Assembly: GCF_014193845.1 (NCBI RefSeq)
Contig: NZ_JACHZX010000010.1
Span: forward strand, 1 to 64,000
Source: Sphingomonas sp. BK345
GTDB taxonomy: Bacteria; Pseudomonadota; Alphaproteobacteria; Sphingomonadales; Sphingomonadaceae
Direction of reading: 5' to 3'
DNA: 64,000 bases
Part shown: one piece after another, positions 26,432 through 35,335 of the stretch
Layout: each line of letters begins with the position of its first letter
How positions within the stretch are numbered: position 1 is the stretch's first letter
Program-made: the position numbers and the translations under genes
Notes under the pieces: model-generated
Database searches by the model: none
What the model was told of the DNA's origin: nothing
What the model saw: only the letters and a program-made list of their open reading frames with translations

Positions 26432-27766
26432 TCAGCCCGCGCTCGGCTGGCCCGGCTTGAGCAGCTCGAGCACCGCTGCCGTCATCGCGGTGGCGCCGGT
26501 GGTCACCACCGCGCGCGGGTCGACCTTGAACAAGGGCGAGTGATGCGACGGCACCGGCGGTCCGCCGTTGGCGGCGGCGTCGAACGCCGCCTGTTGCGTC
26601 CCCCCGACAGCGAAGTAGTAGCCTTTCACGCCGAGCTCGGGCTGGACGAAGGCGGCGAAATCCTCCGCGCCCATGCCCTTCTGCTGGAACGGGATCACCT
26701 TGTCGGGGCCGAGCGTCGCCGCCATCACGCCGTTGAGCCGGCGCGCCAGCGCGGCGTCGTTGATCGTCGTCGGCGTTCCCTCAATGACCTTCACCACCGG
26801 CATCTTGTCGGCCGGCATGCCGTTGAGCTCGCCGATACCCCGCGCGACCCGCTCGATCCCGGCCAGCAGCTGCTTGCGCGTGGCCTCGTCGTTGGCGCGG
26901 ACGGTGACCTGCAGCTTGGCCTCGTCCGAGATGATGTTGTGCTTGAGCCCGGCGTGAAAGCTGCCGACGGTGATCACGCCGGGGCGGAGCGGCTGGCGCT
27001 CGCGGCTGATCAGCCCCTGCAAGGCGATGACGAGCTGGCTCGCCATATAGACCGGGTCCTTGCCGGTGTGCGGGCTGGCGCCGTGCGCGCCGATCCCGGG
27101 AACAGTGATGTCGACGCTGTCGGACGAGCTGTACTGGATGTCCTCCGACGCCGAGACGGTGCCGGCCAGGCCCTCCGAGTTGGAGTGATAGGCCAGCGCA
27201 TATTGCGGCTTGGGGAAGCGGGTGTAGAGCCCGTCACGCAGCATCGCCGCGGCGCCGCCGACGCGCTCCTCGGCGGGCTGGACGATGAAGACGATCGTGC
27301 CCGCCCAGCGGTCCTTGAGCGCGGCGAGCCGACGCGCGGTGGCGAGCAGGCCGACGATATGCGTGTCGTGCCCGCAGGCGTGCATCACCGGCGCCTCGAC
27401 GCCGTCGACGCCGACCTGGCGCGCTTTGCTGGCGTTCGGCAGCCCCGACTTCTCCTCGACCGGCAGCCCGTCCATGTCGGCGCGGACCAGCACCACCGGC
27501 CCGGCCCCGTTGCGCAGCACGCCGACCACGCCGGTGCCGCCGACCTTCTCGGTCACCTGCATTCCCGCGACCGCGCGCAGCGCCGCCGCCATCTTGGCCG
27601 CGGTGCGCACTTCCTTGAACGACAGCTCGGGATTGCGGTGGAAGTCGTCCCACATCGCGCCGAGTGTCTTGTCATAGTCGGCGCCGATCGCCGCGGCATC
27701 ATCGGGCGCGGCGAGCGCGGGCGTGGCGACGAGCGACAGCGCGGTCGCGGCAAGCAGGTAGCGCAT
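26432..27766 (-). CDS. Secreted M20-family amidohydrolase
   Basis: A 444-residue metal-dependent hydrolase of the M20 aminoacylase/hippurate-hydrolase type. A signal peptide (LLAATALSLVATPALA) precedes the mature enzyme. Metal site segments are HACGHDTH and the PAEE of QPAEERVGG, with a dimerisation domain insert in the middle (GAHGASPHTGKDP). Likely cleaves N-acyl amino acids or peptides in the periplasm; the substrate is unknown. The start ATG 27766 rather than one 48 bases upstream is set by the signal peptide. Confidence 0.92.
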   Translation of the reverse strand: MRYLLAATALSLVATPALAAPDDAAAIGADYDKTLGAMWDDFHRNPELSFKEVRTAAKMAAALRAVAGMQVTEKVGGTGVVGVLRNGAGPVVLVRADMDGLPVEEKSGLPNASKARQVGVDGVEAPVMHACGHDTHIVGLLATARRLAALKDRWAGTIVFIVQPAEERVGGAAAMLRDGLYTRFPKPQYALAYHSNSEGLAGTVSASEDIQYSSSDSVDITVPGIGAHGASPHTGKDPVYMASQLVIALQGLISRERQPLRPGVITVGSFHAGLKHNIISDEAKLQVTVRANDEATRKQLLAGIERVARGIGELNGMPADKMPVVKVIEGTPTTINDAALARRLNGVMAATLGPDKVIPFQQKGMGAEDFAAFVQPELGVKGYYFAVGGTQQAAFDAAANGGPPVPSHHSPLFKVDPRAVVTTGATAMTAAVLELLKPGQPSAG

Positions 27767-27820
27767 GTGAATTCCCCTTCGCGCCCAGCGTAGCGGCGGC
27801 GCGGTGCGACGCAACGCCGC

Positions 27821-28720
27821 TCAGCGTTTGGCCGGTCGCGGCGAGAGCCAGCCGCCGTCGGCGAGCCAGTCGTACAACCGATCGGGCCAGTGCAGGATCG
27901 AGAGCCGCTCGGACTCGTCGAGATTGAAGGCGTGGCCGCTGTCCGCATACATGTGCAGCTCGGCCGAGACGCCGGCGCGGCGCAGTTGCTCGTACAGGGC
28001 GACCGTGGGCGCGGCGCAGCACTCGTCGCGGCTGCCGGCGACGAGGAAGGCCGGCGGCGCGGCCGCGATCGCCGGCGCCGGCGCCGGCACGCCGCGCGGA
28101 CCGGGAAAGACGAGCACCTGGAAGTCGGGCCGGGCGGAGAGCGAGTCGATCGCGTCGGTCCGTGGTCGTCCCGCTGGCTCGGGATGATCGGCGACCTGGG
28201 TGACAAGCTCGCCACCCGCGGAGAAGCCCATCATGCCGACGCGCGTCGGGTCGATGCCGTATTCGGCGGCGTGCGCGCGCACCCAGCGGATCGCGCGGCG
28301 AGCGTCGTCGGCGGCGTCGCCCTCGACCGTGTAGGCCGAGCCGGGCTCGTTCGCGAGCCGATATTTCAGCACGAAGGCGGTCATGCCGGCGCGGTTGAGC
28401 GCGGTCGCCACTTTGGTGCCCTCGTTGGTCCAGACCAGCAGCTTGTGCCCGCCGCCCGGCAGGACCACGATGGCGGCGCCGTTGCGCTTGCCGGCGGGAG
28501 CGGGGAAGGGGATCAGCGACGGGTCGTGTATGTTGCGCACCCAATAGTCGCGCGCGACCTCGGCCTCGCCGCGGCGGCGCCCCACACCCGGCGCGCCGTT
28601 CGGCCACAGCGGGATATGGTCATAATGCGGCGGCCGCTCCGGTGCCGGATCCTGCGATGCCGCCGGCGCGGCGATCAGCGACGCGAGGAGGAGCGCAAGG
28701 GCGGATCGTCTCAGCTGCAC
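27821..28720 (-). CDS. Secreted alpha/beta-hydrolase (esterase type)
   Basis: A 299-residue exported serine hydrolase, with signal peptide RRSALALLLASLIAAPAAS. The oxyanion hole is near VVLPGGGHKLL, the nucleophile elbow is GFSAGGE, an acid is expected in the GSRDECCAAP loop and the catalytic His in DSGHAFN. The layout resembles BD-FAE/acetyl-xylan esterases and dienelactone hydrolases. Location near a GH130 enzyme hints at carbohydrate esters, but that is inference. Its start overlaps the end of the small gene to the right by 10 bases. Confidence 0.88.
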   Translation of the reverse strand: MQLRRSALALLLASLIAAPAASQDPAPERPPHYDHIPLWPNGAPGVGRRRGEAEVARDYWVRNIHDPSLIPFPAPAGKRNGAAIVVLPGGGHKLLVWTNEGTKVATALNRAGMTAFVLKYRLANEPGSAYTVEGDAADDARRAIRWVRAHAAEYGIDPTRVGMMGFSAGGELVTQVADHPEPAGRPRTDAIDSLSARPDFQVLVFPGPRGVPAPAPAIAAAPPAFLVAGSRDECCAAPTVALYEQLRRAGVSAELHMYADSGHAFNLDESERLSILHWPDRLYDWLADGGWLSPRPAKR

Positions 28721-29004
28721 AAGGCACCACCGTTGGCGCGGTCACGACACGAGTCACTGATGGATTGCTGCCGCAGGTTCTCGCGTTCGCGCTCCCACTC
28801 CCACTTGGTCTTGCACGTGCGATAGCCGGCGACCAGCGAGCCGGTCCGAACGAACCGCTTGCAGATCATCTTGTCGCGCGCATCGGCGGCGCGCTCAGGC
28901 GCGTCCGCGGTCGTTGTCTGGCGCGCCTGCACCGCCGCTCCGCTCACGCTCGCGATTATGAAGAGGAAGCCGCCAAGCAGCGTGCTTCCGTGGCCCACCC
29001 ACAT
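28711..29004 (-). CDS. Small exported Cys-containing protein, unknown
   Basis: A 97-residue protein with an N-terminal hydrophobic stretch (GGFLFIIASVSGAAV) that is either a signal peptide or anchor. The mature part holds four Cys (MICKR, YRTCKTK, SDSCRDR, GALCS) and a charged WEWERERENLRQ helix, so two disulfides are possible. A Shine-Dalgarno-like GGGAGAAAA sits just upstream. It overlaps the hydrolase start by 10 bases, suggesting coupling. No named family recognised. Confidence 0.75.
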   Translation of the reverse strand: MWVGHGSTLLGGFLFIIASVSGAAVQARQTTTADAPERAADARDKMICKRFVRTGSLVAGYRTCKTKWEWERERENLRQQSISDSCRDRANGGALCS

Positions 29005-29065
29005 CGCTTTTCTCCCTGGGAAACAATCCCTAATGAAGCATAGCGGTGAGGCAGGGGCAATGTTC

Positions 29066-30346
29066 TCAGCGCATCACGCTCAGCAGGTCATCGACGCTGC
29101 CGGTGGCGAAGGCGGTATGCTCGTCGCCGATCGCATAGGGCAGCAGGATGCGGCGGCGGTGCAGCAGCGCGCCGCAGCTGTAGGTCACGTTCGGTACATA
29201 GCCGCCACGTTGCTCGGCGCTGGGGAAAAGCAGCGGGGAGGGCGTGCGCGCCAGCACCTTGCTCGGGTCATCGCGGTCGAGCAGGCAGGCGCCGACGCAA
29301 TAGCCGCGCACCAGCCCGACGCCGTGGGTGAACACCAGCCAGCCCTCGTCGAGCTCGATCGGCGAGCCACAGTTGCCGATCTGGACGAACTCCCACGGAT
29401 ACTCCGGGCGCATGATGATCTCGCCGCGCTCCCAATGATGCAGGTCGTCGGAGCGGAGCAGCCAGATATTCTCATTGTCCTGACGGCCGAGCATGACGAA
29501 GTCGTTGCCGATCCGCCTTGGGAACAGCGCCATGCCCTTGTAGCCCGCCATCGCGCCGGTGAGCGGGCGCATCTCATAGGTGCGCACGTCGATGCCGCGC
29601 AGCAACTCGGCGCGGGCGACGCGGCCGTCGAACGCGGTGTAGGTGCCGATGACGCTCTGCGTGCCGTCATGGTCGGTGAAGCGGACCAGCCGCAGGTCCT
29701 CAACGCCGCTGCGCTGGCTCGGCAGGATCGGGAAGATGACCGTCTCGGAGATGTCCTCGCTGTCATCGGAGCGCAGCCGCACCCAGCCGGCGTCGTCGTC
29801 GCGCTCGATGCGCGGCGGTACGCCCTGGGTGCTCGGCGGGTCGACGGTGAGCTGGGTGCCGCCGTCCCAGTTGCCCGAGCGGAAGGTCACCGAGGAGATA
29901 TGCCCCTCGCCGACGCCGCGCAGCGAGAGCAGGAAGGAGAGACGATCGTCGCTTGGATCCTGGTCGGGCACGGCGACGATCGACGGGTTGAACAGCGCCG
30001 CGCTCTCGAAAGCATATTCCTGACTGAAATAGGCGCCGATGAGCAGCCGATCGCACTCGGCCGCGACCGGGATGCCGATCGCCTCGCGCACCTCGTCGAA
30101 GCGGCGCAGGAAGACCTGGTCGACGCGGCGGTGGCGCGGCCGCATCGCCTCGTGCAGCAGCCGCAGCATGCGCTGGCGCATCGGCTCGTCGAGCGCCATC
30201 AGCCGCGCCGCCACGGCGCGCGCGCGGCTGGGCTTTCCTGCGGCGAACGCCTCCGGATAGTCGAAGCTGAACGGCCGGATCACCGTGCGAGCGGGATCGG
30301 GCTTGAGCTCGAGATCGAGCGTGGTGAAGACCGCGGCGGCGTCCAT
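29066..30346 (-). CDS. Glycoside hydrolase family 130 enzyme
   Basis: A 426-residue five-bladed beta-propeller enzyme. GH130 members are inverting phosphorylases or hydrolases of beta-mannosides. The motifs I see are FNPSIVAV, YKGMALFPRRI, and LRSDDLHHWE, and WLVFTHGVG near the active site. No signal peptide, so it is cytoplasmic. Start ATG 30346. Reaction (phosphorolysis versus hydrolysis) cannot be decided by eye. No mannan transport or other mannan genes are in the window. Confidence 0.9.
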   Translation of the reverse strand: MDAAAVFTTLDLELKPDPARTVIRPFSFDYPEAFAAGKPSRARAVAARLMALDEPMRQRMLRLLHEAMRPRHRRVDQVFLRRFDEVREAIGIPVAAECDRLLIGAYFSQEYAFESAALFNPSIVAVPDQDPSDDRLSFLLSLRGVGEGHISSVTFRSGNWDGGTQLTVDPPSTQGVPPRIERDDDAGWVRLRSDDSEDISETVIFPILPSQRSGVEDLRLVRFTDHDGTQSVIGTYTAFDGRVARAELLRGIDVRTYEMRPLTGAMAGYKGMALFPRRIGNDFVMLGRQDNENIWLLRSDDLHHWERGEIIMRPEYPWEFVQIGNCGSPIELDEGWLVFTHGVGLVRGYCVGACLLDRDDPSKVLARTPSPLLFPSAEQRGGYVPNVTYSCGALLHRRRILLPYAIGDEHTAFATGSVDDLLSVMR

Positions 30347-30458
30347 GTCAGCCTCATGCTGGTTGCGCAGCCGATAGCGCGCGGGGCGACGCTAATATCC
30401 GTTAGGAAAGATTGCCCACACCCGATCGATCGTGAGAACCTAAAAGTGATAATATGTA
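30347..30458. promoter_or_regulatory. AT-richer leader upstream of GH130
   Basis: A 112-base gap between the stop of the small membrane protein and the GH130 start. It contains an AT-rich part (30440-30460) and no ORF. It is a plausible promoter zone for GH130; no specific operator seen. Confidence 0.3.
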
Positions 30459-30623
30459 TTATGTAAAGAGCGCAACGATCACAAGTAGTGCGATGAATAC
30501 CCCACTCCAAGCCAGCGCATAGCGTAGCATCGTCTGTCTCGGCATACGTCGGGCAACCAGCGCGGATAACGGCAGCACCAGCACGAGCAGCAGGATCAGT
30601 GCGGTACCCACACGCTCGCTCAC
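30459..30623 (-). CDS. 54-residue two-helix membrane protein
   Basis: A small gene found by direct reading. The GTG start at 30623 overlaps the stop of the metallo-hydrolase gene (GTGA), and a TAA ends it at 30459. The protein starts MSERVGTALILLLVLVLPLS and has two hydrophobic helices (about 6-24 and 37-53) joined by the basic loop ARRMPRQTMLRY. The coupling to an upstream gene and clean topology argue that it is real. Function unknown. Confidence 0.75.
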   Translation of the reverse strand: MSERVGTALILLLVLVLPLSALVARRMPRQTMLRYALAWSGVFIALLVIVALFT

Positions 30624-31384
30624 GCCGTGACCTCCCAGCCGTCGTAGCCGGGCTCGACACCGCGCGGCAGCTGGGCGCGCAAACTGCCATAGTCCATCGA
30701 CTGGTCCATATGGACCAGCACCGTCCGTGCCGGCCGCAGCTCCTCGACCCAGCCGAGCACGGTGGCGAGATCCGGATGGGTCGGATGCGGCCGGCGGCGC
30801 AGCGCGTCGACGATCCAGACGTCAACACCGCGGTACAGCTCGCGCATCGGCCCGGTCATGCCGCTGATGTCGGTGGCGTAGCCGACCGAGCAGCCGGCCG
30901 CGCTGAAGCGTAGCCCGGCCGAGCTGATCGAGCCGTGCGGCTGGTCGACCACCTCGATCGTCAGGCCGCCAACGCTGAGTCGATCGGGCAGCAGTGAGAG
31001 ATCCACGGTGGGCGGATAGCCGCCGGCACCCTTGAACACATAGGCGAACTGCTGGCGCAGCGCCGCCGCGCAGCTCGCGCGCGCATAGCCCGGCACGGGA
31101 TGGCCGAGCGCGTGATAGACCTGGCGCAGGTCGTCGATGCCGAAAACGTGATCGGCGTGCTGATGCGTCCAGATTACCGCGTCGACCTGCCCGATCCCGG
31201 CGGTGAGCAGCTGCTCGCGCATGTCGGGACTGGTGTCGACGAGGATCCGCACGCCGTCATGCTCGACGAGCAGCGAGGAGCGTGTGCGGCGATTGCGTGG
31301 CTCGGTCGGATCGCAGTCCCCCCAGTCGCCGCCGATCCGTGGCACCCCCGACGACGTGCCGGAGCCGAGAATGCGAACCCTCAC
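30620..31384 (-). CDS. Metallo-beta-lactamase-fold hydrolase, PhnP-like
   Basis: A 254-residue cytoplasmic hydrolase. The zinc motif is THQHADH (His74, His76, Asp78, His79), with an opening LGSGTSSGVPRIG typical of PhnP/RNase Z-like phosphodiesterases, plus further ligands at DQPHGSI and VHMDQSMD. The gene overlaps tatD by ATGA and the membrane protein gene by GTGA. The role with TatD and MetRS is unknown; nucleotide or cyclic phosphate hydrolysis is the family guess. Confidence 0.9.
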   Translation of the reverse strand: MRVRILGSGTSSGVPRIGGDWGDCDPTEPRNRRTRSSLLVEHDGVRILVDTSPDMREQLLTAGIGQVDAVIWTHQHADHVFGIDDLRQVYHALGHPVPGYARASCAAALRQQFAYVFKGAGGYPPTVDLSLLPDRLSVGGLTIEVVDQPHGSISSAGLRFSAAGCSVGYATDISGMTGPMRELYRGVDVWIVDALRRRPHPTHPDLATVLGWVEELRPARTVLVHMDQSMDYGSLRAQLPRGVEPGYDGWEVTA

Positions 31385-32160
31385 GCGGGCCGCGTCTTGC
31401 TGAAGAGCGAGTGGAAGTTCTCGGCGGTATAGCGCTGAAGTTCCTCGACTTCCTCGCCGCGAAGCTGGGCCAGGAAGGCGGCGGTGTCAGCGACGAAACC
31501 GGGTTCGCCGGTCTTGCCGCGATGGGGTATGGGCGCGAGGAACGGCGCGTCGGTCTCGATCAACAGCCGCTCGCGCGGGATCCGTGCGGCGGTCGCGCGC
31601 AACGCCTCGGCGTTGCGGAAGGTGACAATGCCGGAGATCGAGATAAACATTCCAATCTCAAGCGCTTGATCGGCGAAGCTGTCGCTCGCCGTGAAGCAGT
31701 GGATCACGCCGGTAAAGGCCCCCTGCTCCATCTCCTCGCGCAGGATCGCGGCGGTGTCCTCCTCGGCGTCGCGCGTGTGCACGATGATCGGCGTGCCGCT
31801 CTCGCGCGCGGCGGCGATATGTGCGCGAAAGCTCGCCTGCTGCCGCTGGCGGTCGGAGTGATCGTAGTGATAGTCGAGCCCGCTCTCGCCGATGCCGACC
31901 ACGCGCGCGTGGCGCGCGCGCTCCACCAGCTTGGCGGTGTCGACATGCGGGTGCTGATCCGCCTCGTGCGGGTGGATGCCGACGCTGGCCCAGACGTCGG
32001 GCTCGCGCTCGGCGGTGGCGAGCACCGCGTCCCACTCGCGCTCGCGCGTGGCGATGTTGAGCATCGCGGTGACGCCGCGCGCGCGCGCGCGCTCGAGCAC
32101 CGCGGCCTGCTGCTCGAATACGCCCTCATAGTTGAGGTGGCAGTGGCTGTCGGCGAGCAT
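31381..32160 (-). CDS. TatD-family metal-dependent hydrolase
   Basis: A 259-residue TIM-barrel nuclease/hydrolase. Metal ligands are His6 and His8 (DSHCHLN), the Glu of GESGLDY, and the later His of HTRDAE and IHCF. TatD enzymes act as 3'-5' DNases in repair or death of nucleic acids (established for E. coli TatD). The start overlaps the metG stop as TGATG, and its end overlaps the metallo-hydrolase. Confidence 0.92.
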   Translation of the reverse strand: MLADSHCHLNYEGVFEQQAAVLERARARGVTAMLNIATREREWDAVLATAEREPDVWASVGIHPHEADQHPHVDTAKLVERARHARVVGIGESGLDYHYDHSDRQRQQASFRAHIAAARESGTPIIVHTRDAEEDTAAILREEMEQGAFTGVIHCFTASDSFADQALEIGMFISISGIVTFRNAEALRATAARIPRERLLIETDAPFLAPIPHRGKTGEPGFVADTAAFLAQLRGEEVEELQRYTAENFHSLFSKTRPA

Positions 32161-33710
32161 CAGGCGGGCTCCGTCTCGGCGGGCAGCTCCAGCCGCGGGA
32201 AGGCCGGCGTCGGCGGCACGATCGTCGCGCCGGCGTCGACGCGGCGCTGGTACCAGCCGTCGTCGTCGATTGCTTCATGGTCGCGCTCGTCGGCACCGAG
32301 CTGGTCGAGCACCCTGCCCGCGCCCTCGGGCACCACCGGCAGGATCGCGATCCCGAGCATGCGGATCGCGCGCACCAGCGTCCGCAGCACCGCGTGCATC
32401 CGCTCGGGATCGGTCTTGCGCAGCGACCAGGGCGCCTGCGCGTCGATATATTGGTTGCACGCGAACACGCCGCGCAGCCAAGCCTCCACGCCTTGGCTGA
32501 GCAGCAGGTCGGTGAAGCCGGCGCGCAGCCCGGCGCAGGCCACGACCACTTCCTCGATCAGCTGCGCGTCGGCGTCCTCGGCGCGGCCCGCGTCCGGGAA
32601 GGCGCCGCCAAGGTTCTTGGCGATGAACGACAGCGTCCGCTGCGCCAGATTGCCGAAGGCGTTGGCGAGCTCGGCGTTGACTCGCGTCACGATTGCCTCG
32701 GCCGAGTAGCTGCCGTCCTGCCCGAAGCTGACCTCGCGCAGCAGGAAGTAGCGCAGCCCGTCGACCCCGAACGCCTCGGCGAGATCGAGCGGATCGACCA
32801 CGTTGCCGAGGCTCTTCGACATCTTCTCGCCGCGGTGGAGCAGGAAGCCGTGGCCGAACACGGTCTTCGGCAGCGCAATCCCGGCCGACATCAGGAAGGC
32901 GGGCCAGTAGACCGCGTGGAAGCGCACGATGTCCTTGCCAATCAGGTGCAGGTCGGCCGGCCAGTAGCGCAGCTCGCCGTCGGGATAGCCAGCGCCGGTG
33001 AGATAGTTGGTCAGCGCGTCGACCCAGACGTACATGACGTGCCCCGGGCTGCCCGGCACCGCCACGCCCCAGTCGAAGCTCGTGCGCGACACCGACAGGT
33101 CCGACAGCCCGCCCTCGACGAAGCGCATGATCTCGTTGCGGCGCGCCTCGGGGCGGATGAAGTCGGGATTCGCCGCGTAGAAGTCGATCAGCGGCTGCTG
33201 GTACTTCGACAGGCGAAAGAACCACGTCTCCTCCGCGGTCCAGGTCACCGGCGTGCCCTGGGGCGAGAGCTTGGCGCCCCCCTCCCCCTCGGTCAGCTCC
33301 TTCTCGTCGTAGAAGGCCTCGTCGCGGACCGAATACCAGCCCTCGTAGCGGTCGAGGTAGAGGTCGCCGGCGTCCCCCATCGCCTGCCAGATCGCCTGGC
33401 TGGCACGGTGGTGATCCGCGTCGGTGGTGCGGATGAAACGATCGTAGCTGATCGCAAGTCTGTCGCACATCGCCTTGAAATAACCAGACATCTCGTCCGC
33501 CAGCGCGCGCACCTCGACGCCGCGGTCGCGCGCGGTCTGCACCATCTTGAGCCCGTGCTCGTCGGTGCCGGTCTGGAAGCGGACGTCGCGCCCGGCCTGG
33601 CGCTGGAAGCGTGCGATCGCGTCGGCCGCGATCGCCTCATAGGCATGGCCGATGTGCGGACGGCCGTTGGGATAGCTGATCGCGGTGGTAATGTAGAAGG
33701 GATGGCCCAT
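32160..33710 (-). CDS. metG: Methionyl-tRNA synthetase
   Basis: A 516-residue class I synthetase. HIGH is at residues 19-22 and the second signature is KMSKS in HRGEKMSKSLGN. The length fits the short MetRS type lacking the C-terminal EMAP-like dimerisation domain of E. coli. It is between holB (9-base gap) and tatD (one-base overlap) in the long minus-strand chain. Confidence 0.97.
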   Translation of the reverse strand: MGHPFYITTAISYPNGRPHIGHAYEAIAADAIARFQRQAGRDVRFQTGTDEHGLKMVQTARDRGVEVRALADEMSGYFKAMCDRLAISYDRFIRTTDADHHRASQAIWQAMGDAGDLYLDRYEGWYSVRDEAFYDEKELTEGEGGAKLSPQGTPVTWTAEETWFFRLSKYQQPLIDFYAANPDFIRPEARRNEIMRFVEGGLSDLSVSRTSFDWGVAVPGSPGHVMYVWVDALTNYLTGAGYPDGELRYWPADLHLIGKDIVRFHAVYWPAFLMSAGIALPKTVFGHGFLLHRGEKMSKSLGNVVDPLDLAEAFGVDGLRYFLLREVSFGQDGSYSAEAIVTRVNAELANAFGNLAQRTLSFIAKNLGGAFPDAGRAEDADAQLIEEVVVACAGLRAGFTDLLLSQGVEAWLRGVFACNQYIDAQAPWSLRKTDPERMHAVLRTLVRAIRMLGIAILPVVPEGAGRVLDQLGADERDHEAIDDDGWYQRRVDAGATIVPPTPAFPRLELPAETEPA

Positions 33711-33719
33711 GGCCGCCTC

Positions 33720-34709
33720 CTAACGCTCTCCCTCGCGCGATGCCAGCCGCGCGACGATGCCGGCGAGCTCGTAGACGCTGCCCTGCTGATCGAGCGACAG
33801 CGCGCGCGCCGCCGCGGCGACCGAGCGCGCCTCGTCATAGGCGTCCAGCGCGGCCCGCAGGTCGGTGCCGACGCGCGTCGCCGCGGCGCGCGCGATCATT
33901 GTCGGCACACGGTCGAGAAAGGCCTCGTAGCGCGGCTGCGCCGCCTTGAGCGCGAGCGACTTGGCCAGCGCGCCGCGGCGCGTCAGCGTCGGGTCGCCGT
34001 CGCGCGCGATGCCCGCCAGCGCCTGCTCGATCGCGCCGAGATCGAGCCCGGCATAGCCGAGCGCGCGACCGGGCGAGCCCTCGCCGGCGCCGACGAGTGA
34101 CGCGATCTCGTCCGGCTCGGCGTCTGGGAGCGCGCCGCGCAGCACCGCCGCCATGTCGTCGTCGCCGAGCGGCTCGAACCGCAGCACGCGGCAGCGCGAG
34201 CGGATCGTCGCGAGCAGCCGACCGGGCGCGTGGCTGACGAGCAGGAACACCGTGCCCGCGGGCGGCTCCTCCAGGCTCTTGAGCAAGGCGTTGGAGGCGC
34301 CCGGGCGCTCGAGATCGTCGGCGGCGTCGATCACGATCGCACGGCGCGGCGAGAGCGAGGGCATCGTGCCGAGGAACGGGCCGAGCGCGCGCACCTGGTC
34401 GACCGTGATCGAGCGCGCCAGCTCGTCATCCTTGTCCTTCTTGGCTAGGCGGCGCAGCTCGCGATAATCGGGATGCGAGCCGGCCGCGAGCAAGGTGGCG
34501 GCACGATGGTTCGGCGGTACCGCGAGGCCGGGGTCGATCTGACCCGGAGTCATCGCCTCGGCGAGCAGCCGCGCCGCCGCGGCACGCGCGAAGGTGGCCT
34601 TGCCGACGCCCTCGGGCCCGGCGAGCAGCCAGGCGTGGTGGACGTTGCCGCCGCGCAGCGCGGCGGTGAAGGCGTCGACCGCGGCACGATGGCCGCGCAG
34701 GTCGGTCAC
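33720..34709 (-). CDS. holB: DNA polymerase III subunit delta prime
   Basis: A 329-residue clamp-loader subunit. Walker A-like GPEGVGKA at residues 31-38 is followed by the SRC-type arginine finger motif (IRSRCRVLRF). Helical C-terminal domain. It is coupled to tmk by an ATGA overlap, the common tmk-holB pairing. Confidence 0.93.
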   Translation of the reverse strand: MTDLRGHRAAVDAFTAALRGGNVHHAWLLAGPEGVGKATFARAAAARLLAEAMTPGQIDPGLAVPPNHRAATLLAAGSHPDYRELRRLAKKDKDDELARSITVDQVRALGPFLGTMPSLSPRRAIVIDAADDLERPGASNALLKSLEEPPAGTVFLLVSHAPGRLLATIRSRCRVLRFEPLGDDDMAAVLRGALPDAEPDEIASLVGAGEGSPGRALGYAGLDLGAIEQALAGIARDGDPTLTRRGALAKSLALKAAQPRYEAFLDRVPTMIARAAATRVGTDLRAALDAYDEARSVAAAARALSLDQQGSVYELAGIVARLASREGER

Positions 34710-35335
34710 GGCAACCAGTCCGCCAGCTCGGCGAGCATCGCGGCGGTCACCGCCTCGGGTGGCTGGGCAGCATCGATGCGGCGAAAGCGCTCGAACTCGG
34801 CAGCGGCGAAGCGTTCGAAGGCCGCGGCTACCGCGGCGTGAAAGTCAGGCCCGCGCGCCGCGAACCGGTCGCTCGCCCCGCGGTCGCGAAGCGTTGTGCG
34901 CTCGGCGCCGAGTGCGAGCGGCAGCGTCAGCAGGAACGTACGGTCCGGCCGCAGACCCTCGCTGCCGAAGGCGTGAAGCGCCAGCACGGCCGCGTCGTCG
35001 ATGCCGCCTGCCACGCCCTGATAGGCGCGCGTCGAGTCGACGAAACGGTCGCAGATCACCCAGCGGCCTGCGTCCAGCGCGGGCCGGATCACCTTCTCGA
35101 CATGATCCGCGCGTGCGGCGGCGAACAACAGCGTCTCGGCGCGCGCGCTCCATCGCTTCGGCTCGCCCTCGAGGAGCAGCGCCCGGATCGCCTCGGCGCC
35201 CGCACTGCCGCCGGGTTCGCGCGTGACGACCGCCTCGACGCCGCGCTCGCGCAGCGCCGCGGCGAGCGCGCGTGCCTGGGTCGACTTGCCGGCCCCTTCC
35301 CCGCCCTCCAGGCTGAGGAAGCGCCCCCGCGGCAT
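34706..35335 (-). CDS. tmk: Thymidylate kinase
   Basis: Phosphorylates dTMP to dTDP. At 209 residues it is of normal length, with P-loop GGEGAGKS at residues 11-18 and the DR(F)VDSTRAYQG block with catalytic Arg. Start ATG 35335 overlaps the stop of the carboxypeptidase gene by one base (TGATG). Confidence 0.96.
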   Translation of the reverse strand: MPRGRFLSLEGGEGAGKSTQARALAAALRERGVEAVVTREPGGSAGAEAIRALLLEGEPKRWSARAETLLFAAARADHVEKVIRPALDAGRWVICDRFVDSTRAYQGVAGGIDDAAVLALHAFGSEGLRPDRTFLLTLPLALGAERTTLRDRGASDRFAARGPDFHAAVAAAFERFAAAEFERFRRIDAAQPPEAVTAAMLAELADWLP

